From an uncultured Clostridia bacterium (GTDB lineage: Bacteria; Bacillota; Clostridia; Peptostreptococcales; Anaerovoracaceae): a DNA stretch of 46,055 nucleotides. This document shows positions 1-8,184 of this stretch, one piece after another. Position 1 is the first letter of the stretch. Every line of letters begins with the position of its first letter. The stretch spans positions 1-46,055 of the forward strand of contig CALCEY010000013.1 of the NCBI GenBank assembly GCA_937900415.1, read 5' to 3'. Under the pieces are notes generated by a model that did no database searches, had not been told where the DNA came from, and saw nothing but the letters and a program-made list of their open reading frames with translations. The translations under genes were made by a program, and so were the position numbers.

Positions 1-402
1 TCAATGGCCGCCTCTTTGCGGCGAAGCCGAAGCCATATAATCTCATGCGGACATTTTAACGCCCTCCAGTTATGCAAGCGGCGTTTCAATGGCCGCCTCT
101 TTGCGGCGAAGCCGAAGCCATATGATCTCATGCGGACATTTTAACGCCCTCCAGTTATGCAAGCGGCGTTTTAATGGCCGCCTCTTTGCGGCGAAGCCGA
201 AGCCATATGATCTCATGCGGACATTATAACGCCCTCCAGTTATACAAGCAGCGTTTCAATGGCCGCCTCTTTGCGGCGAAGCCGAAGCCGCCATATGATC
301 TCATGCGGACATTTTAACGCCCTCCAGTTATGCAAGCAGCGTTTCAATGGCCGCCTCTTTGCGGCGAAGCCGAAGCCATATAATCTCATGCGGACATTAT
401 AA
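1..402 (-). repeat. Tandem array of an 85-bp repeat (about 4.7 copies)
   Basis: Near-identical units start at 1, 86, 171, 256 and 344. The period is 85 bp, with one 88-bp unit carrying an extra GCC triplet, and the last copy stops at about 402. The array is probably cut by the window start. Units are contiguous with no unique spacers. Read on the minus strand each unit begins TAWAATGTCCGCATGAG, passes through a GC-rich hairpin (GCCGC/GCGGC arms) and an AACGCC/GGCGTT inverted pair, and ends with a Shine-Dalgarno-like GGAGGG. A diverged single copy lies at 40411-40493 in the leader of rph. The direct view is a tandem duplication of a short leader module; its function is unknown. Confidence 0.9.
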
Positions 403-424
403 CACAACCGCTTTAATATGTTAA
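396..424 (-). promoter_or_regulatory. Promoter reading into the 85-bp repeat array
   Basis: On the minus strand there is a -35 box TTAACA (424-419), a 17-nt spacer and a -10 box TATAAT (401-396) preceded by TGT, which gives an extended -10. The -10 box is fused to the first repeat unit, so a transcript would start inside the array and run leftwards out of the window. The solitary repeat at 40411 is joined to a promoter in exactly the same way, which strengthens the call. Confidence 0.6.
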
Positions 425-590
425 GTCCATTTTATAAGCATCCTTCTGTCTCTCAAGCTATACTCCTGCAGCACATACCGACGAAATATTCACCGCAAGT
501 TCCTTCAAAGACTTACCGTCATTACCGCTACGCTCTTATACCTCAGCCTGACGTAAAGCCCGTTGGATTGTTGATACCCTCTTTCAATTC

Positions 591-636
591 AAAAACCCGG
601 TTCGGTACCGCACTGCTGCTTTACCTTGCCGGGTTT
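591..636 (-). terminator. Intrinsic terminator after the P-type ATPase gene
   Basis: On the minus strand AAACCCGG pairs with CCGGGTTT and is followed by a T run (plus-strand A's at 591-595). It lies about 25 bp past the ATPase stop codon. The stretch 403-590 between it and the repeat array holds the array promoter; I see no credible gene there. Confidence 0.65.
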
Positions 637-661
637 ACACTTCATAAATAAATCTATTCGA

Positions 662-3301
662 TTATTTAGCCGTCTTTCTCTGTATAAGTTTTACTATCTC
701 AACTATAGGAATTATACAGAAAGCCAAACCAATTGCAATTGCATATTCCATAAGACTTATGTGTTCAAATTCAAATGCTTCCGATAAGAACGGCACATAT
801 ATAACAAGCGTTGTACATAAGAAGCTGGCAACGCCTGCCCAGGTAAGAGACGGATTCCAGTGCTTTATACTGAATATGCTTCCTCTCTGAGAACGCATGT
901 TGAAGCTGTGGAATATCTCTGCCATTGAAAGAGTCAAGAATGCCATTGTGGTTCCGTCAGGACTTGTAGCTATCTCCCAAACGCCTGATTCAATATAATG
1001 ACCTACAAAGTAAGCTATCAAAGTAAGCCCTGCCAGAACAACTCCCTGATATACCATATCGAAGCCAAGTCCTCCGGAAAACACTCCGTCACTTGTTTTT
1101 CTCGGCTTTCTTTTCATTATATCGGCCTCAGGTCTTTCAACGCCGAGTGCCAGAGCCGGGAAGCAGTCCGTAACAAGGTTTATCCACAACAGATGAACAG
1201 GATGCAATATCGTAAATCCAAGCATTGTTGCCGTAAATATACTTACTACCTCACTCATATTTGAAGCGAGCAAGAACTGTATAGCTTTACGTATGTTATC
1301 ATATATACGTCTTCCTTCTGCAACGGCACCTACTATAGTGGCAAAATTGTCATTAGCCAAAACCATATCTGCGACATTCTTTGTTACGTCTGTACCGGTA
1401 ATACCCATTCCTACGCCTATGTCCGCCGATTTTATACTCGGGGCGTCATTAACCCCGTCTCCGGTCATTGCCGTAACATAGCCTTTTTTCTTCCACATAT
1501 TTACGATTCTGACCTTATGCTCAGGCTGAACGCGGGCGTATACGCCTATATGCTCTATTTCCTTTTCAAAGGTATCATCGTCCATCTCATTCAACATGGC
1601 TCCCGTTATAGCTCTTCTTCCGCCCGACAGGATTCCGAGTTCTCTTCCTATAGCAGCCGCCGTGTCCACGTGGTCTCCGGTAATCATTACAGGAGTTATT
1701 CCCGCACTGTCACATTCCTCTATGGCTGCCTTAACCTCAGGTCTTACCGGGTCTATCATTCCCACAAGTCCCAGGAAGCAAAGATCATTTTCAACGGATT
1801 CTGCGCTTATCTTATCCGGCATGGCATCATATACTTTCTGTGAAGCCATCAACACTCTCAAAGCCTTGTCAGCCATATTTTTATTGGCCTTAAGGATATT
1901 ATCCTTATCCTCCTGCGTTATTGCTCTGACAACGCCGCCGTCCAGAATCATCGTACACTTTTTCAGAACTTCATCCGGAGCCCCTTTGGTATATTGTATT
2001 ATCTTGCCGGAATTTTTATCTGAATGAATGGTAGTCATCATCTTTCTGCCGCTGTCAAAAGGAACTTCCTCGACTCTTGGCAGGTTTTCTTCAACGGCTT
2101 TCTTTTCAATGCCTAATTTGTAAGCGTAATTTACAAGAGCACATTCGGTAGGCTCTCCCGTAGCCTCAGAATCTCCCTGCTCTATCTTTGCGTCACAGCA
2201 CAGCGCCATAGCTTGAGACAAAAGCTTTTCATCGCCGCCGTAATAATCTACTACGGTCATCTTGTTCTGAGTCAGGGTTCCTGTCTTATCTGAGCATATT
2301 ATCTGAGCACAGCCGAGAGTTTCAACTGCTGTCAGCTTACGTATTATGGCATTTCTTTTGCTCATATTCGTAACGCCTATGGAAAGAACTATGGTCACAA
2401 CGGCTGCCAAGCCTTCAGGTATGGCTGCTACCGCCAGGCTCACCGCCACCATAAACACGTCCAGAATTACTTCTCCGTTAAGAGTATCTGCTCTTAACAG
2501 GCTTACTCCGAAAATCACCATACATATAACAAGAACAAGAACCGTAAGGACCTTGCTCAGCTGGCTCAGCTTAAGCTGAAGCGGCGTCTTTCCCTCCTTT
2601 GCCTGAGCTAAGGCGTCGGCAATCTTACCCATTTCGGTATTCATACCTGTTTCGCATACAACCGCAGCGCCTCTTCCGTAAACTACAGTGCTTCCCATGT
2701 ATACCATGTTCTTTCTGTCGCCAAGAGGAATCTCCTTTTCCCCTGCAAGCTCGAGCGCTTCTTCGGTTTTATCCACAGGCACGCTTTCACCTGTGAGAGC
2801 GGCCTCCTCTATTTTCATGCTGGCGCAGTGAATAATCCTGCCATCGGCGGGAACGGCGTCTCCTGCTTCAAGAACAACTATGTCGCCCTTTACCAAATCT
2901 TCGCTCTTTACGGTCATAATCTTGCCGTCTCTGTAAACCTTACTGGTAGCAGAGGCCATTTCCTGCAAAGCTTCTATGGCTTTTTCAGCTTTGCTTTCCT
3001 GATATACTCCGAGCACTGCGTTTATAATAACTACAAAGAGAATTATTATTACGTCCGCAAAGCTTTCTCCTGAATAAAACGAAGTTATACCCGATATTGC
3101 TGCCGCTACTATAAGTATTATAATCATCGGGTCGGCAAACTGCTGCAACAGCTTTTTAAAAAGCGAGTCTTTTTCCGGTTCCTTCAGCTTGTTTTTACCG
3201 TCGGCTGCAAGTCGTTTTTCCGCTTCCGAGGACAGCAGGCCCTCTTCGCATGAATTGACTTCTTTCAAAGCCTCTTCAGTTGTTTTCAAATAATACTGCA
3301 T
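662..3301 (-). CDS. Calcium/manganese-type P-type ATPase (P2-type cation pump)
   Basis: An 879-residue integral membrane pump that exports divalent cations using ATP. Visible landmarks: actuator TGES (about 170-173), M4 PEGL motif (295-298), phosphorylation motif DKTGTLT with Asp338, hinge TGDGVND (613-619), and a C-terminal block of membrane helices with NLVTD. Length and motif order fit the SERCA/PMCA-like bacterial family. RBS GGGAGAAGG precedes the ATG. The gene stands alone between its own promoter and terminator. The upstream leader fits a yybP-ykoY Mn2+ riboswitch, as seen before yoaB-type ATPases in lactococci, so I infer manganese (perhaps also calcium) efflux. Substrate cannot be read from the protein alone. 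Confidence 0.93.
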   Translation of the reverse strand: MQYYLKTTEEALKEVNSCEEGLLSSEAEKRLAADGKNKLKEPEKDSLFKKLLQQFADPMIIILIVAAAISGITSFYSGESFADVIIILFVVIINAVLGVYQESKAEKAIEALQEMASATSKVYRDGKIMTVKSEDLVKGDIVVLEAGDAVPADGRIIHCASMKIEEAALTGESVPVDKTEEALELAGEKEIPLGDRKNMVYMGSTVVYGRGAAVVCETGMNTEMGKIADALAQAKEGKTPLQLKLSQLSKVLTVLVLVICMVIFGVSLLRADTLNGEVILDVFMVAVSLAVAAIPEGLAAVVTIVLSIGVTNMSKRNAIIRKLTAVETLGCAQIICSDKTGTLTQNKMTVVDYYGGDEKLLSQAMALCCDAKIEQGDSEATGEPTECALVNYAYKLGIEKKAVEENLPRVEEVPFDSGRKMMTTIHSDKNSGKIIQYTKGAPDEVLKKCTMILDGGVVRAITQEDKDNILKANKNMADKALRVLMASQKVYDAMPDKISAESVENDLCFLGLVGMIDPVRPEVKAAIEECDSAGITPVMITGDHVDTAAAIGRELGILSGGRRAITGAMLNEMDDDTFEKEIEHIGVYARVQPEHKVRIVNMWKKKGYVTAMTGDGVNDAPSIKSADIGVGMGITGTDVTKNVADMVLANDNFATIVGAVAEGRRIYDNIRKAIQFLLASNMSEVVSIFTATMLGFTILHPVHLLWINLVTDCFPALALGVERPEADIMKRKPRKTSDGVFSGGLGFDMVYQGVVLAGLTLIAYFVGHYIESGVWEIATSPDGTTMAFLTLSMAEIFHSFNMRSQRGSIFSIKHWNPSLTWAGVASFLCTTLVIYVPFLSEAFEFEHISLMEYAIAIGLAFCIIPIVEIVKLIQRKTAK

Positions 3302-3331
3302 TTTCCTTCTCCCTTTCTCAGCAAAAGTCGT

Positions 3332-3466
3332 AAAAAAAGACTCTTACCATATAATCTTATTATATACGATAAAAGTCTTACTATTTAAGATATCAGCGAA
3401 TCAATTTAATGATTGTCTTGACGCAATATATCACATCTCAACGATGCCAGTTACTCCCTTTTATGA
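3332..3466 (-). ncRNA. yybP-ykoY (Mn2+) riboswitch with overlapping terminator
   Basis: The leader RNA of the ATPase begins near 3466. It shows the 5' conserved block TAAAAGGGAGTAACTGGC, an internal GCGTCAA block and the 3' block AGTAAGACTTTTA. These align with the known yybP-ykoY elements (AAAGGGGAGUAG, GUCGUCAA, GCAAGACCUUU). Helix P1 can form from TAAAAG with CTTTTA. The same 3' strand, AAGACTTTTATC, instead pairs with GGTAAGAGTCTT to make a long terminator hairpin (3337-3379) followed by seven T residues (3338-3332). Ligand-stabilised P1 would block the terminator, giving an ON switch. The match was made by eye, not with a covariance model. Confidence 0.78.
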
Positions 3467-3472
3467 AAAATT

Positions 3473-3501
3473 ATTTTATATCATATGAAGAAAAATGTCA
3501 A
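3473..3501 (-). promoter_or_regulatory. Sigma-A-type promoter of the P-type ATPase
   Basis: On the minus strand a perfect TTGACA (3501-3496), a 17-nt spacer and TAAAAT (3478-3473). Transcription would start near 3466, just before the riboswitch aptamer. It overlaps the 3' end of a tiny reading frame of the upstream Tad operon. Confidence 0.8.
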
Positions 3502-3565
3502 GCTGAAATTTATTGAGCATTGTCATCAATATTAAAATGCCCAAAGTAATTATCATGTTTTTCAT
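3476..3565 (-). CDS. 29-residue hydrophobic peptide at the end of the Tad operon
   Basis: A very short frame starts at an ATG that overlaps the stop of the preceding TadE-like gene (TAATG) and has AAAGG seven bases upstream. The peptide opens MKNMIITLGILILMTML, one membrane span with the same MKN-hydrophobic opening as the two small peptides further up the operon. Its 3' end overlaps the ATPase promoter. It could be a minor pilin-like or assembly peptide. Translation is not proven; the overlap, the RBS and the similarity are the only evidence. Confidence 0.45.
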   Translation of the reverse strand: MKNMIITLGILILMTMLNKFQLDIFLHMI

Positions 3566-3915
3566 TATTCTGCCTTTATAATTTTTTTATACATGATTTT
3601 ATTGTCCTCATCAGGTATCCCTACCATTTTTCCGCAGGCTATGACGCCCTTTATCGGAGCGCTTACGCTGTATGTATCATCTCCTTCAGCTTCTACAAGC
3701 ACTTCCTCGCTTTTACAACCCAAAACGGAAGACAATCTTTGCTTAAGCTCCTCTGAATTATCCACATTGCTTTCTGCAATAAGTTTTCCCGCATATTTTT
3801 CTGCAACAGCATCTGAAATTGCAAATTTACTTGCTATAATTTGATTTGATGCAAACTGTAAAACAAATATCATAAGTATAGTTATCGAACCTATGGACGT
3901 TATCAAGTCTTTCAA
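3565..3915 (-). CDS. TadE-like membrane-anchored protein of the Tad operon
   Basis: A 116-residue protein beginning MKDLITSIGSITILMIFVLQ, a single N-terminal membrane span, followed by an extracytoplasmic domain of about 90 residues. The start is TTG at 3915, chosen because GGAGAG lies seven bases upstream. The gene follows the 48-residue peptide by 4 bp. Position and architecture resemble TadE/pseudopilin-type components, which carry an N-terminal span and a small soluble domain, but I recognise no signature. Treat the function as inferred from context. Confidence 0.6.
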   Translation of the reverse strand: MKDLITSIGSITILMIFVLQFASNQIIASKFAISDAVAEKYAGKLIAESNVDNSEELKQRLSSVLGCKSEEVLVEAEGDDTYSVSAPIKGVIACGKMVGIPDEDNKIMYKKIIKAE

Positions 3916-3919
3916 TTCA

Positions 3920-4066
3920 TCACTCTCCGTCCTTGTAAACCTCTATGGTCTCCCTCATCACTTTTTCCGCCGCACTTTTAAGCGTATCTTCTCCATCTCC
4001 TACCATCATATTAAATATCAATGCGCCAAGAACGACGGTTCCTATTATGATTATCAAATTTTTCAT
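3920..4066 (-). CDS. 48-residue pilin-like hydrophobic peptide (copy 2)
   Basis: Opens MKNLIIIIGTVVLGALIFN, then a short charged tail ending VYKDGE. The first 15 residues are nearly identical to the peptide encoded at 4092-4265, so the two are tandem paralogues. It lies 25 bp after that gene and 4 bp before the TadE-like gene. Size and position recall Flp pilins of Tad loci, but the usual Gly/Glu processing site is not evident. It may be a pilin lacking a cleavable leader or an assembly peptide. Confidence 0.7.
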   Translation of the reverse strand: MKNLIIIIGTVVLGALIFNMMVGDGEDTLKSAAEKVMRETIEVYKDGE

Positions 4067-4091
4067 GTGAAAAGCCCGCCTGCCCTTTATA

Positions 4092-4265
4092 TCATGCGTT
4101 TCCTGTCATGCTGCCGAAATCGAGATATTCCGATATTGTGCCGGTTCCGTTTTCCACAATGTCTCCGGCAGTGCTCTTAAGCGAATTTTCATCTCCCAGA
4201 ACAAGCGTATTTACAATCACTGCCCCAAGTACAATTGTTCCTATTATAATTATTAAATTTTTCAT
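4092..4265 (-). CDS. 57-residue pilin-like hydrophobic peptide (copy 1)
   Basis: Opens MKNLIIIIGTIVLGAVIVN with a hydrophilic tail of about 33 residues. RBS AAAGGGGAAAGC precedes the ATG. It is the first of two tandem paralogues directly downstream of the TadC-like gene, the position where small structural subunits sit in Tad/Flp loci. No transmembrane span other than the N-terminal one. Function is inferred from context only. Confidence 0.72.
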   Translation of the reverse strand: MKNLIIIIGTIVLGAVIVNTLVLGDENSLKSTAGDIVENGTGTISEYLDFGSMTGNA

Positions 4266-4280
4266 GCTTTCCCCTTTCTG

Positions 4281-4910
4281 TCAAAGAAAAATACCGTTCA
4301 GAACATCAAGCGTATCCATAAATATGACTACAACCGTGAAGTTTATAAGCAGCGCAAATACTGACATCGAAGCGCATAGAGTTATTATCGCTCCGTTTCG
4401 CTGAGTTTTTTTCATCGCCGACGTCAAAGCTGCCTCCGCCATCATTTCCTGAAACACTTCCATCTGCCCTGTCAGCTGCGCCGGATTCATCTTATCTAAT
4501 TTGGAAAGTATATGCGCGAAATTCCTTGCAGACTTTGTTCCTATTTCTGCAGCTACAACCTTAAAGGCCTCATCGTCATGCCCTGTTCTGTACAAAGTCA
4601 ACATACGGCTGAATACAGATTTTAACCTCCCGCCGTTTTCCGCCAGCTTTTCATACATATAATCAGCTGAAATAGGAGTTTCTTTCTTTACAAGGGAAAG
4701 ATTTTTCAAAGTGACGCTGCTGCTGAAAAGTTCTCTATCCAGATTACTTTTTTTATATCTGACAGCCATCATCATTATACTGCTTCCAAGCTCCTTTCGC
4801 CTCTTTCTCAGTTCGTTGTACGGAATTGCAGCTTTTAAATCTTTTCTGTAAATGTAAACGCTGGCTGACATCAACATCGTTAATAAAATCATATAAACGT
4901 TTATTTCCAT
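4281..4910 (-). CDS. tadC: TadC-like membrane protein (type II secretion F family)
   Basis: A 209-residue protein with an N-terminal membrane segment, a cytoplasmic helical region and a C-terminal hydrophobic segment (around residues 175-200). It follows the TadB-like gene by 29 bp. Tad loci usually encode paired TadB/TadC inner-membrane platform proteins, and this is the second of the pair by position. It is shorter than typical TadC (about 280-320 residues), so either the family member is compact or the N-terminal half is reduced. Confidence 0.62.
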   Translation of the reverse strand: MEINVYMILLTMLMSASVYIYRKDLKAAIPYNELRKRRKELGSSIMMMAVRYKKSNLDRELFSSSVTLKNLSLVKKETPISADYMYEKLAENGGRLKSVFSRMLTLYRTGHDDEAFKVVAAEIGTKSARNFAHILSKLDKMNPAQLTGQMEVFQEMMAEAALTSAMKKTQRNGAIITLCASMSVFALLINFTVVVIFMDTLDVLNGIFL

Positions 4911-4939
4911 ATATTAAATATTCCTCCGTTTACAAACAA

Positions 4940-5923
4940 TCATATATCGAGCTTACTCCTCGATAAAAATGTTCTTACAGCTATACCTGCGCTGTAGGTC
5001 AATAACGATATTATGAACCATGTCATTCCCGGCTCCGTCATAAATTGGTATTTTATAAATTCTTCCGGCGAAAGTCCAAAATATTTGATTCCGGCCGCCA
5101 CCGTCAGCAAATAGCAACACGGAGCCATGTATTTGAGCATAAGCTTTCCTTCATTATTTTCTCTTCTTGCAAATTCCTCTGCCTTTCTTGCTTTTTCAAC
5201 CGTTTTTATAAGGTCCTCCATAGCCTCCGTAACTCGCACTCCAGACACCAATGCGAAATACATATTGTCAGCCATGACTGCAGCCCAAGATGTTCCTATA
5301 GCAAACCTAAATTCATCCAACAGTTTCTTTATTTCCGTTTTTTTTGACACGGTATTCAAGCCTTTCGATAAATCAAAAAGAAGCCTTCTCGATCTCGGAG
5401 CTTCTTTTATATTCATTGCGGTCACTTCAATGGCCTGCTGCATATTGAAGTAATTCATTTTATAATTGTCCAAAAGCTCCGCTATCATCACATCTCCCTC
5501 TTTTGAATTTGCAATACGAATAGACTGAAGTCTTCCCAAAAGTATAAGAAATGGGGCTGAAAACGCAAATATTCCTGAAGCAAAGGCAAGAAGCGGCGCC
5601 GTTTTATATCTTAAGAGATAAAATACTGTCAATCCGATTGCGATGGATATGCCTATAAATATCACCGCCGCCTTCTTCCCCCTTACGCCGGCCACAGCCT
5701 GAAGCAGTCTTGACACAGATCCTATCAGCGTAATTTCTCTCATATCTTTAATTTCGTCTAACTTCCCGGACAACTTTTCCTTATCCCTTCGTCTTATTCT
5801 GATGCTTTGAGAGCGAAGATACAGCGCGCCTCTTATGCTTCTGAATATTTCTCCCGTTTCTTCAAAATAGAATAAAGCAAGTCCTCCAAAGGCTGCCGCG
5901 GTAAGAAATATTTCAGCGAACAT
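4940..5923 (-). CDS. tadB: TadB-like pilus assembly platform protein (T2SS F family)
   Basis: A 327-residue integral membrane protein: one N-terminal span, a pair of spans around residues 85-130, a cytoplasmic helical T2SS-F domain, then two C-terminal spans after about residue 260. It would sit in the cytoplasmic membrane and transmit ATPase motion to the pilus base. The start overlaps the tadA stop by 11 bp, so the two are translationally coupled. Confidence 0.75.
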   Translation of the reverse strand: MFAEIFLTAAAFGGLALFYFEETGEIFRSIRGALYLRSQSIRIRRRDKEKLSGKLDEIKDMREITLIGSVSRLLQAVAGVRGKKAAVIFIGISIAIGLTVFYLLRYKTAPLLAFASGIFAFSAPFLILLGRLQSIRIANSKEGDVMIAELLDNYKMNYFNMQQAIEVTAMNIKEAPRSRRLLFDLSKGLNTVSKKTEIKKLLDEFRFAIGTSWAAVMADNMYFALVSGVRVTEAMEDLIKTVEKARKAEEFARRENNEGKLMLKYMAPCCYLLTVAAGIKYFGLSPEEFIKYQFMTEPGMTWFIISLLTYSAGIAVRTFLSRSKLDI

Positions 5924-7310
5924 CAGACTCTCCTTCCTCCGGTCTGTAATATCTCGGATATATAACAGTATTCTCCATGAGAGGATTTCTCTCCTCCAGC
6001 ATCTTAAGCATACTGTTCATTCTTTTAAACTCCTCAGGATACAACTTTCCCATTTTCTCTTTATCCTTTCCTATATCATATTTCCAAAGCCATCTGCCGT
6101 TTTCTACGTCAAACTTGCATATATAGTGAATAGAAACCCTGTCGCAGCTCACATCGTACCTGTACTCGCTTATGGACATGAGTCTTTTCATATCCTTGCT
6201 CTCAGGTACCTGGCAAAATTCCATTACATAGTTAAAGTTCCTGAAAACTTGCGAAATTATACCTTTGAAGCTTCCTCCATACCTTCCGACAACAGATGCG
6301 GCCATCTTAAAAGGAATGTCCTGGGGATCTCCTGAGTGAATAGTCGCCTTGCTTCTTGCCGTGCCCGCCGAGGTGATGTCCAGCGCCGTTTTAAAAGCGC
6401 TGGCATCCCTCATTTCTTCTAAAAGTATATAGTCGCAGTCTCCTCTCAGCAGAAAACGATAAAGATAGTCAAGGTCCTCACTTTCGGCAACCAGCTGCAT
6501 TATCGGAGCCTCCGGCATGATCAGATGCCACGGAGTCTCAGGATCTGTAGCTATTGCCAGTCCTTCTAAGGAGCTGTCTTCATATCTTTGCCATACCTGC
6601 ATAAAAGTCGTCTTGCCTGAACGCACCTGTCCTGTAAACAACACGTTAAAGCCTATCCTTACCATAACCTTAAAGAATTCCACGGCATCCGCAGGAATTG
6701 TTCCAAGATCCGCCAGCTTTTCAAAAGTCAGTTCCCGCAGAAGATATTTTCTAAAGACCATTATATCCTCTCCTTCTTTAGTCCTGTCTCCGGAATATAT
6801 GGTTATTCTTATGCCGTTGCGAAGATAAACTTCATGAAAACCCGCTTCAATTCTCTCTTTAGGTGTTGCCATGAGCAAAGCGCGCTTCAATTGTTCTCTT
6901 CTGTCTGCGGAAATTCGTTGAGGCTGAAGCTCTGATTTTCCTTCTATAAGGCAGTATAGCCTGTCTCCGATGAGTTTTGCAGATGAAGAATTTTTATATG
7001 CTTCGGTCCTGCCGTATGCCCATGGTTCCAGTCCGGCAAGTCCGTATAGCTCGGCAAATACCCCTTCTGAAAGCTTGCCGTACCACGGCGGAAAATATAC
7101 GTTTTTCCACCGTGATAAAACTTCAAGTAAAGCTTCAATCCTTTCTTTATAATATTCAATTTCCTCCTGATACCCCATTATCGCCTTCTTCTCTCTTTCA
7201 AGCCTCTCCTCTTTTTCCCATTCGCCTGCCTCCTCCCACTCCCTGTCAAAGTGTTCCCCTACGATTTTGCACAGCTTATAGAAATCTTCAAATTGTTTTT
7301 CCTGCTCCAT
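5913..7310 (-). CDS. tadA: TadA/CpaF-family secretion ATPase
   Basis: A hexameric cytoplasmic ATPase that powers Tad/Flp-type pilus or pseudopilus assembly. Walker A GQVRSGKTT lies at about 227-235 of the 465-residue form; the Walker B region reads YILLEEMRDA, followed by the family TIHSGDP histidine box. I chose the ATG at 7310, which has AGGGGAG just upstream; an in-frame ATG at 7352 has no ribosome binding site. The N-terminal 80 residues are rich in Glu, Lys and Trp and look divergent. It overlaps tadB by 11 bp and follows cpaB. The 155 bp before this start hold no clear gene. Confidence 0.85.
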   Translation of the reverse strand: MEQEKQFEDFYKLCKIVGEHFDREWEEAGEWEKEERLEREKKAIMGYQEEIEYYKERIEALLEVLSRWKNVYFPPWYGKLSEGVFAELYGLAGLEPWAYGRTEAYKNSSSAKLIGDRLYCLIEGKSELQPQRISADRREQLKRALLMATPKERIEAGFHEVYLRNGIRITIYSGDRTKEGEDIMVFRKYLLRELTFEKLADLGTIPADAVEFFKVMVRIGFNVLFTGQVRSGKTTFMQVWQRYEDSSLEGLAIATDPETPWHLIMPEAPIMQLVAESEDLDYLYRFLLRGDCDYILLEEMRDASAFKTALDITSAGTARSKATIHSGDPQDIPFKMAASVVGRYGGSFKGIISQVFRNFNYVMEFCQVPESKDMKRLMSISEYRYDVSCDRVSIHYICKFDVENGRWLWKYDIGKDKEKMGKLYPEEFKRMNSMLKMLEERNPLMENTVIYPRYYRPEEGESDVR

Positions 7311-7465
7311 TTTCTCCCCTTGCAAGTATTCTTTATCTGTCTTTTTATACATCGGTATTTCGGCATACGAACAGTAGCCGCCGTTAAACCCGGTTGTTCC
7401 TGAACATCTGTAAGTTCTTCAGACCGCCTCCAATCGGCTTGGGCAGTTTTAAACTTCTATTTGTA

Positions 7466-8062
7466 TCAGCAATATATTATTGTAAATCTCTTTCCTTCGC
7501 CTGCAAGACGGGAAAGCTCCACAAGATCGTTCGTATGCCCTATTATTTCTATATGCTGAACCGTTGAAGTTCCGTTAAATCTGTCATTATCAGCTGAAAG
7601 TACCTCCTGATTGCTTCCATCCTTGACATATGCCACTACTGCCGTCATAACCTTAAGCTTGCCGTTATAGAACGTAACCTTATCGCCTCGCCTTATAGTC
7701 TGCGGTACCGATAGCAGCCATTCTCCAGGAACAGAAAGAAATTCTTTTTCCGTTGCTCCTCCTGTAGCAAACTGCGAGTTTCTGAAATATTCCATGAAAA
7801 GCGGAGAATCCTCCGCCACAAACTGCGACGTCTCCATGCCGATTATTTTCTCTTCTTCTCCCGCCCTCAACGCCTCCTTAGGAGGATTTTCAGATTTTTT
7901 TGTTTTTATATCCTTCTCTTCTATCACTGTGTTCGCCGGCAAATTGCTGCGTACTGCAAGAATTTCCTTATACGAAAGATTCTCTCTCCCCCACATTTCC
8001 CAAATTCCCATGCCCACCAGTGCCGTGGTAATTATCACGAAGCCGGCTATTTTCTTGTTCAA
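7466..8062 (-). CDS. cpaB: CpaB-like SAF-domain pilus assembly protein
   Basis: A 198-residue protein with an N-terminal membrane anchor (about residues 5-20) followed by an SAF-type domain, including the LPANTVIEEKDI segment typical of CpaB/RcpC and SAF proteins. In Tad systems CpaB-type proteins act outside the cytoplasmic membrane in pilus assembly. RBS GGAAGGGAG precedes the ATG. It is the first gene of the Tad-like operon and sits behind a promoter with a candidate Spo0A box. Confidence 0.75.
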   Translation of the reverse strand: MNKKIAGFVIITTALVGMGIWEMWGRENLSYKEILAVRSNLPANTVIEEKDIKTKKSENPPKEALRAGEEEKIIGMETSQFVAEDSPLFMEYFRNSQFATGGATEKEFLSVPGEWLLSVPQTIRRGDKVTFYNGKLKVMTAVVAYVKDGSNQEVLSADNDRFNGTSTVQHIEIIGHTNDLVELSRLAGEGKRFTIIYC

Positions 8063-8132
8063 ATCACATCTCCCTTCCTAAATCCAAGCGCCTGAATTAT
8101 GTAAATTTTTTACAATATCATATTACCACCTT

Positions 8133-8160
8133 ATTCTATCTTTTTCAGCACAAACCACAA
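8133..8160 (-). promoter_or_regulatory. Putative promoter of the Tad-like operon
   Basis: On the minus strand TTGTGG (8160-8155), a 16-nt spacer and TAGAAT (8138-8133), giving a start near 8126 and a leader of about 65 nt before cpaB. The -35 box is weak, which fits a promoter needing an activator. Confidence 0.45.
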
Positions 8161-8184
8161 TTTTCTTAACCCATTTTACTGACC

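Noticed and set aside
1..402. CRISPR array
   Set aside because: The units are contiguous 85-bp copies with no variable spacers, and no cas genes are present.
418..651. 77-residue plus-strand reading frame
   Set aside because: No ribosome binding site, odd composition, and it overlaps the array promoter and the ATPase terminator on the other strand.
7311..7465. N-terminal extension of tadA or an extra gene between cpaB and tadA
   Set aside because: The in-frame ATG at 7352 has no ribosome binding site and the frame meets a stop not far upstream; no other frame looks coding.
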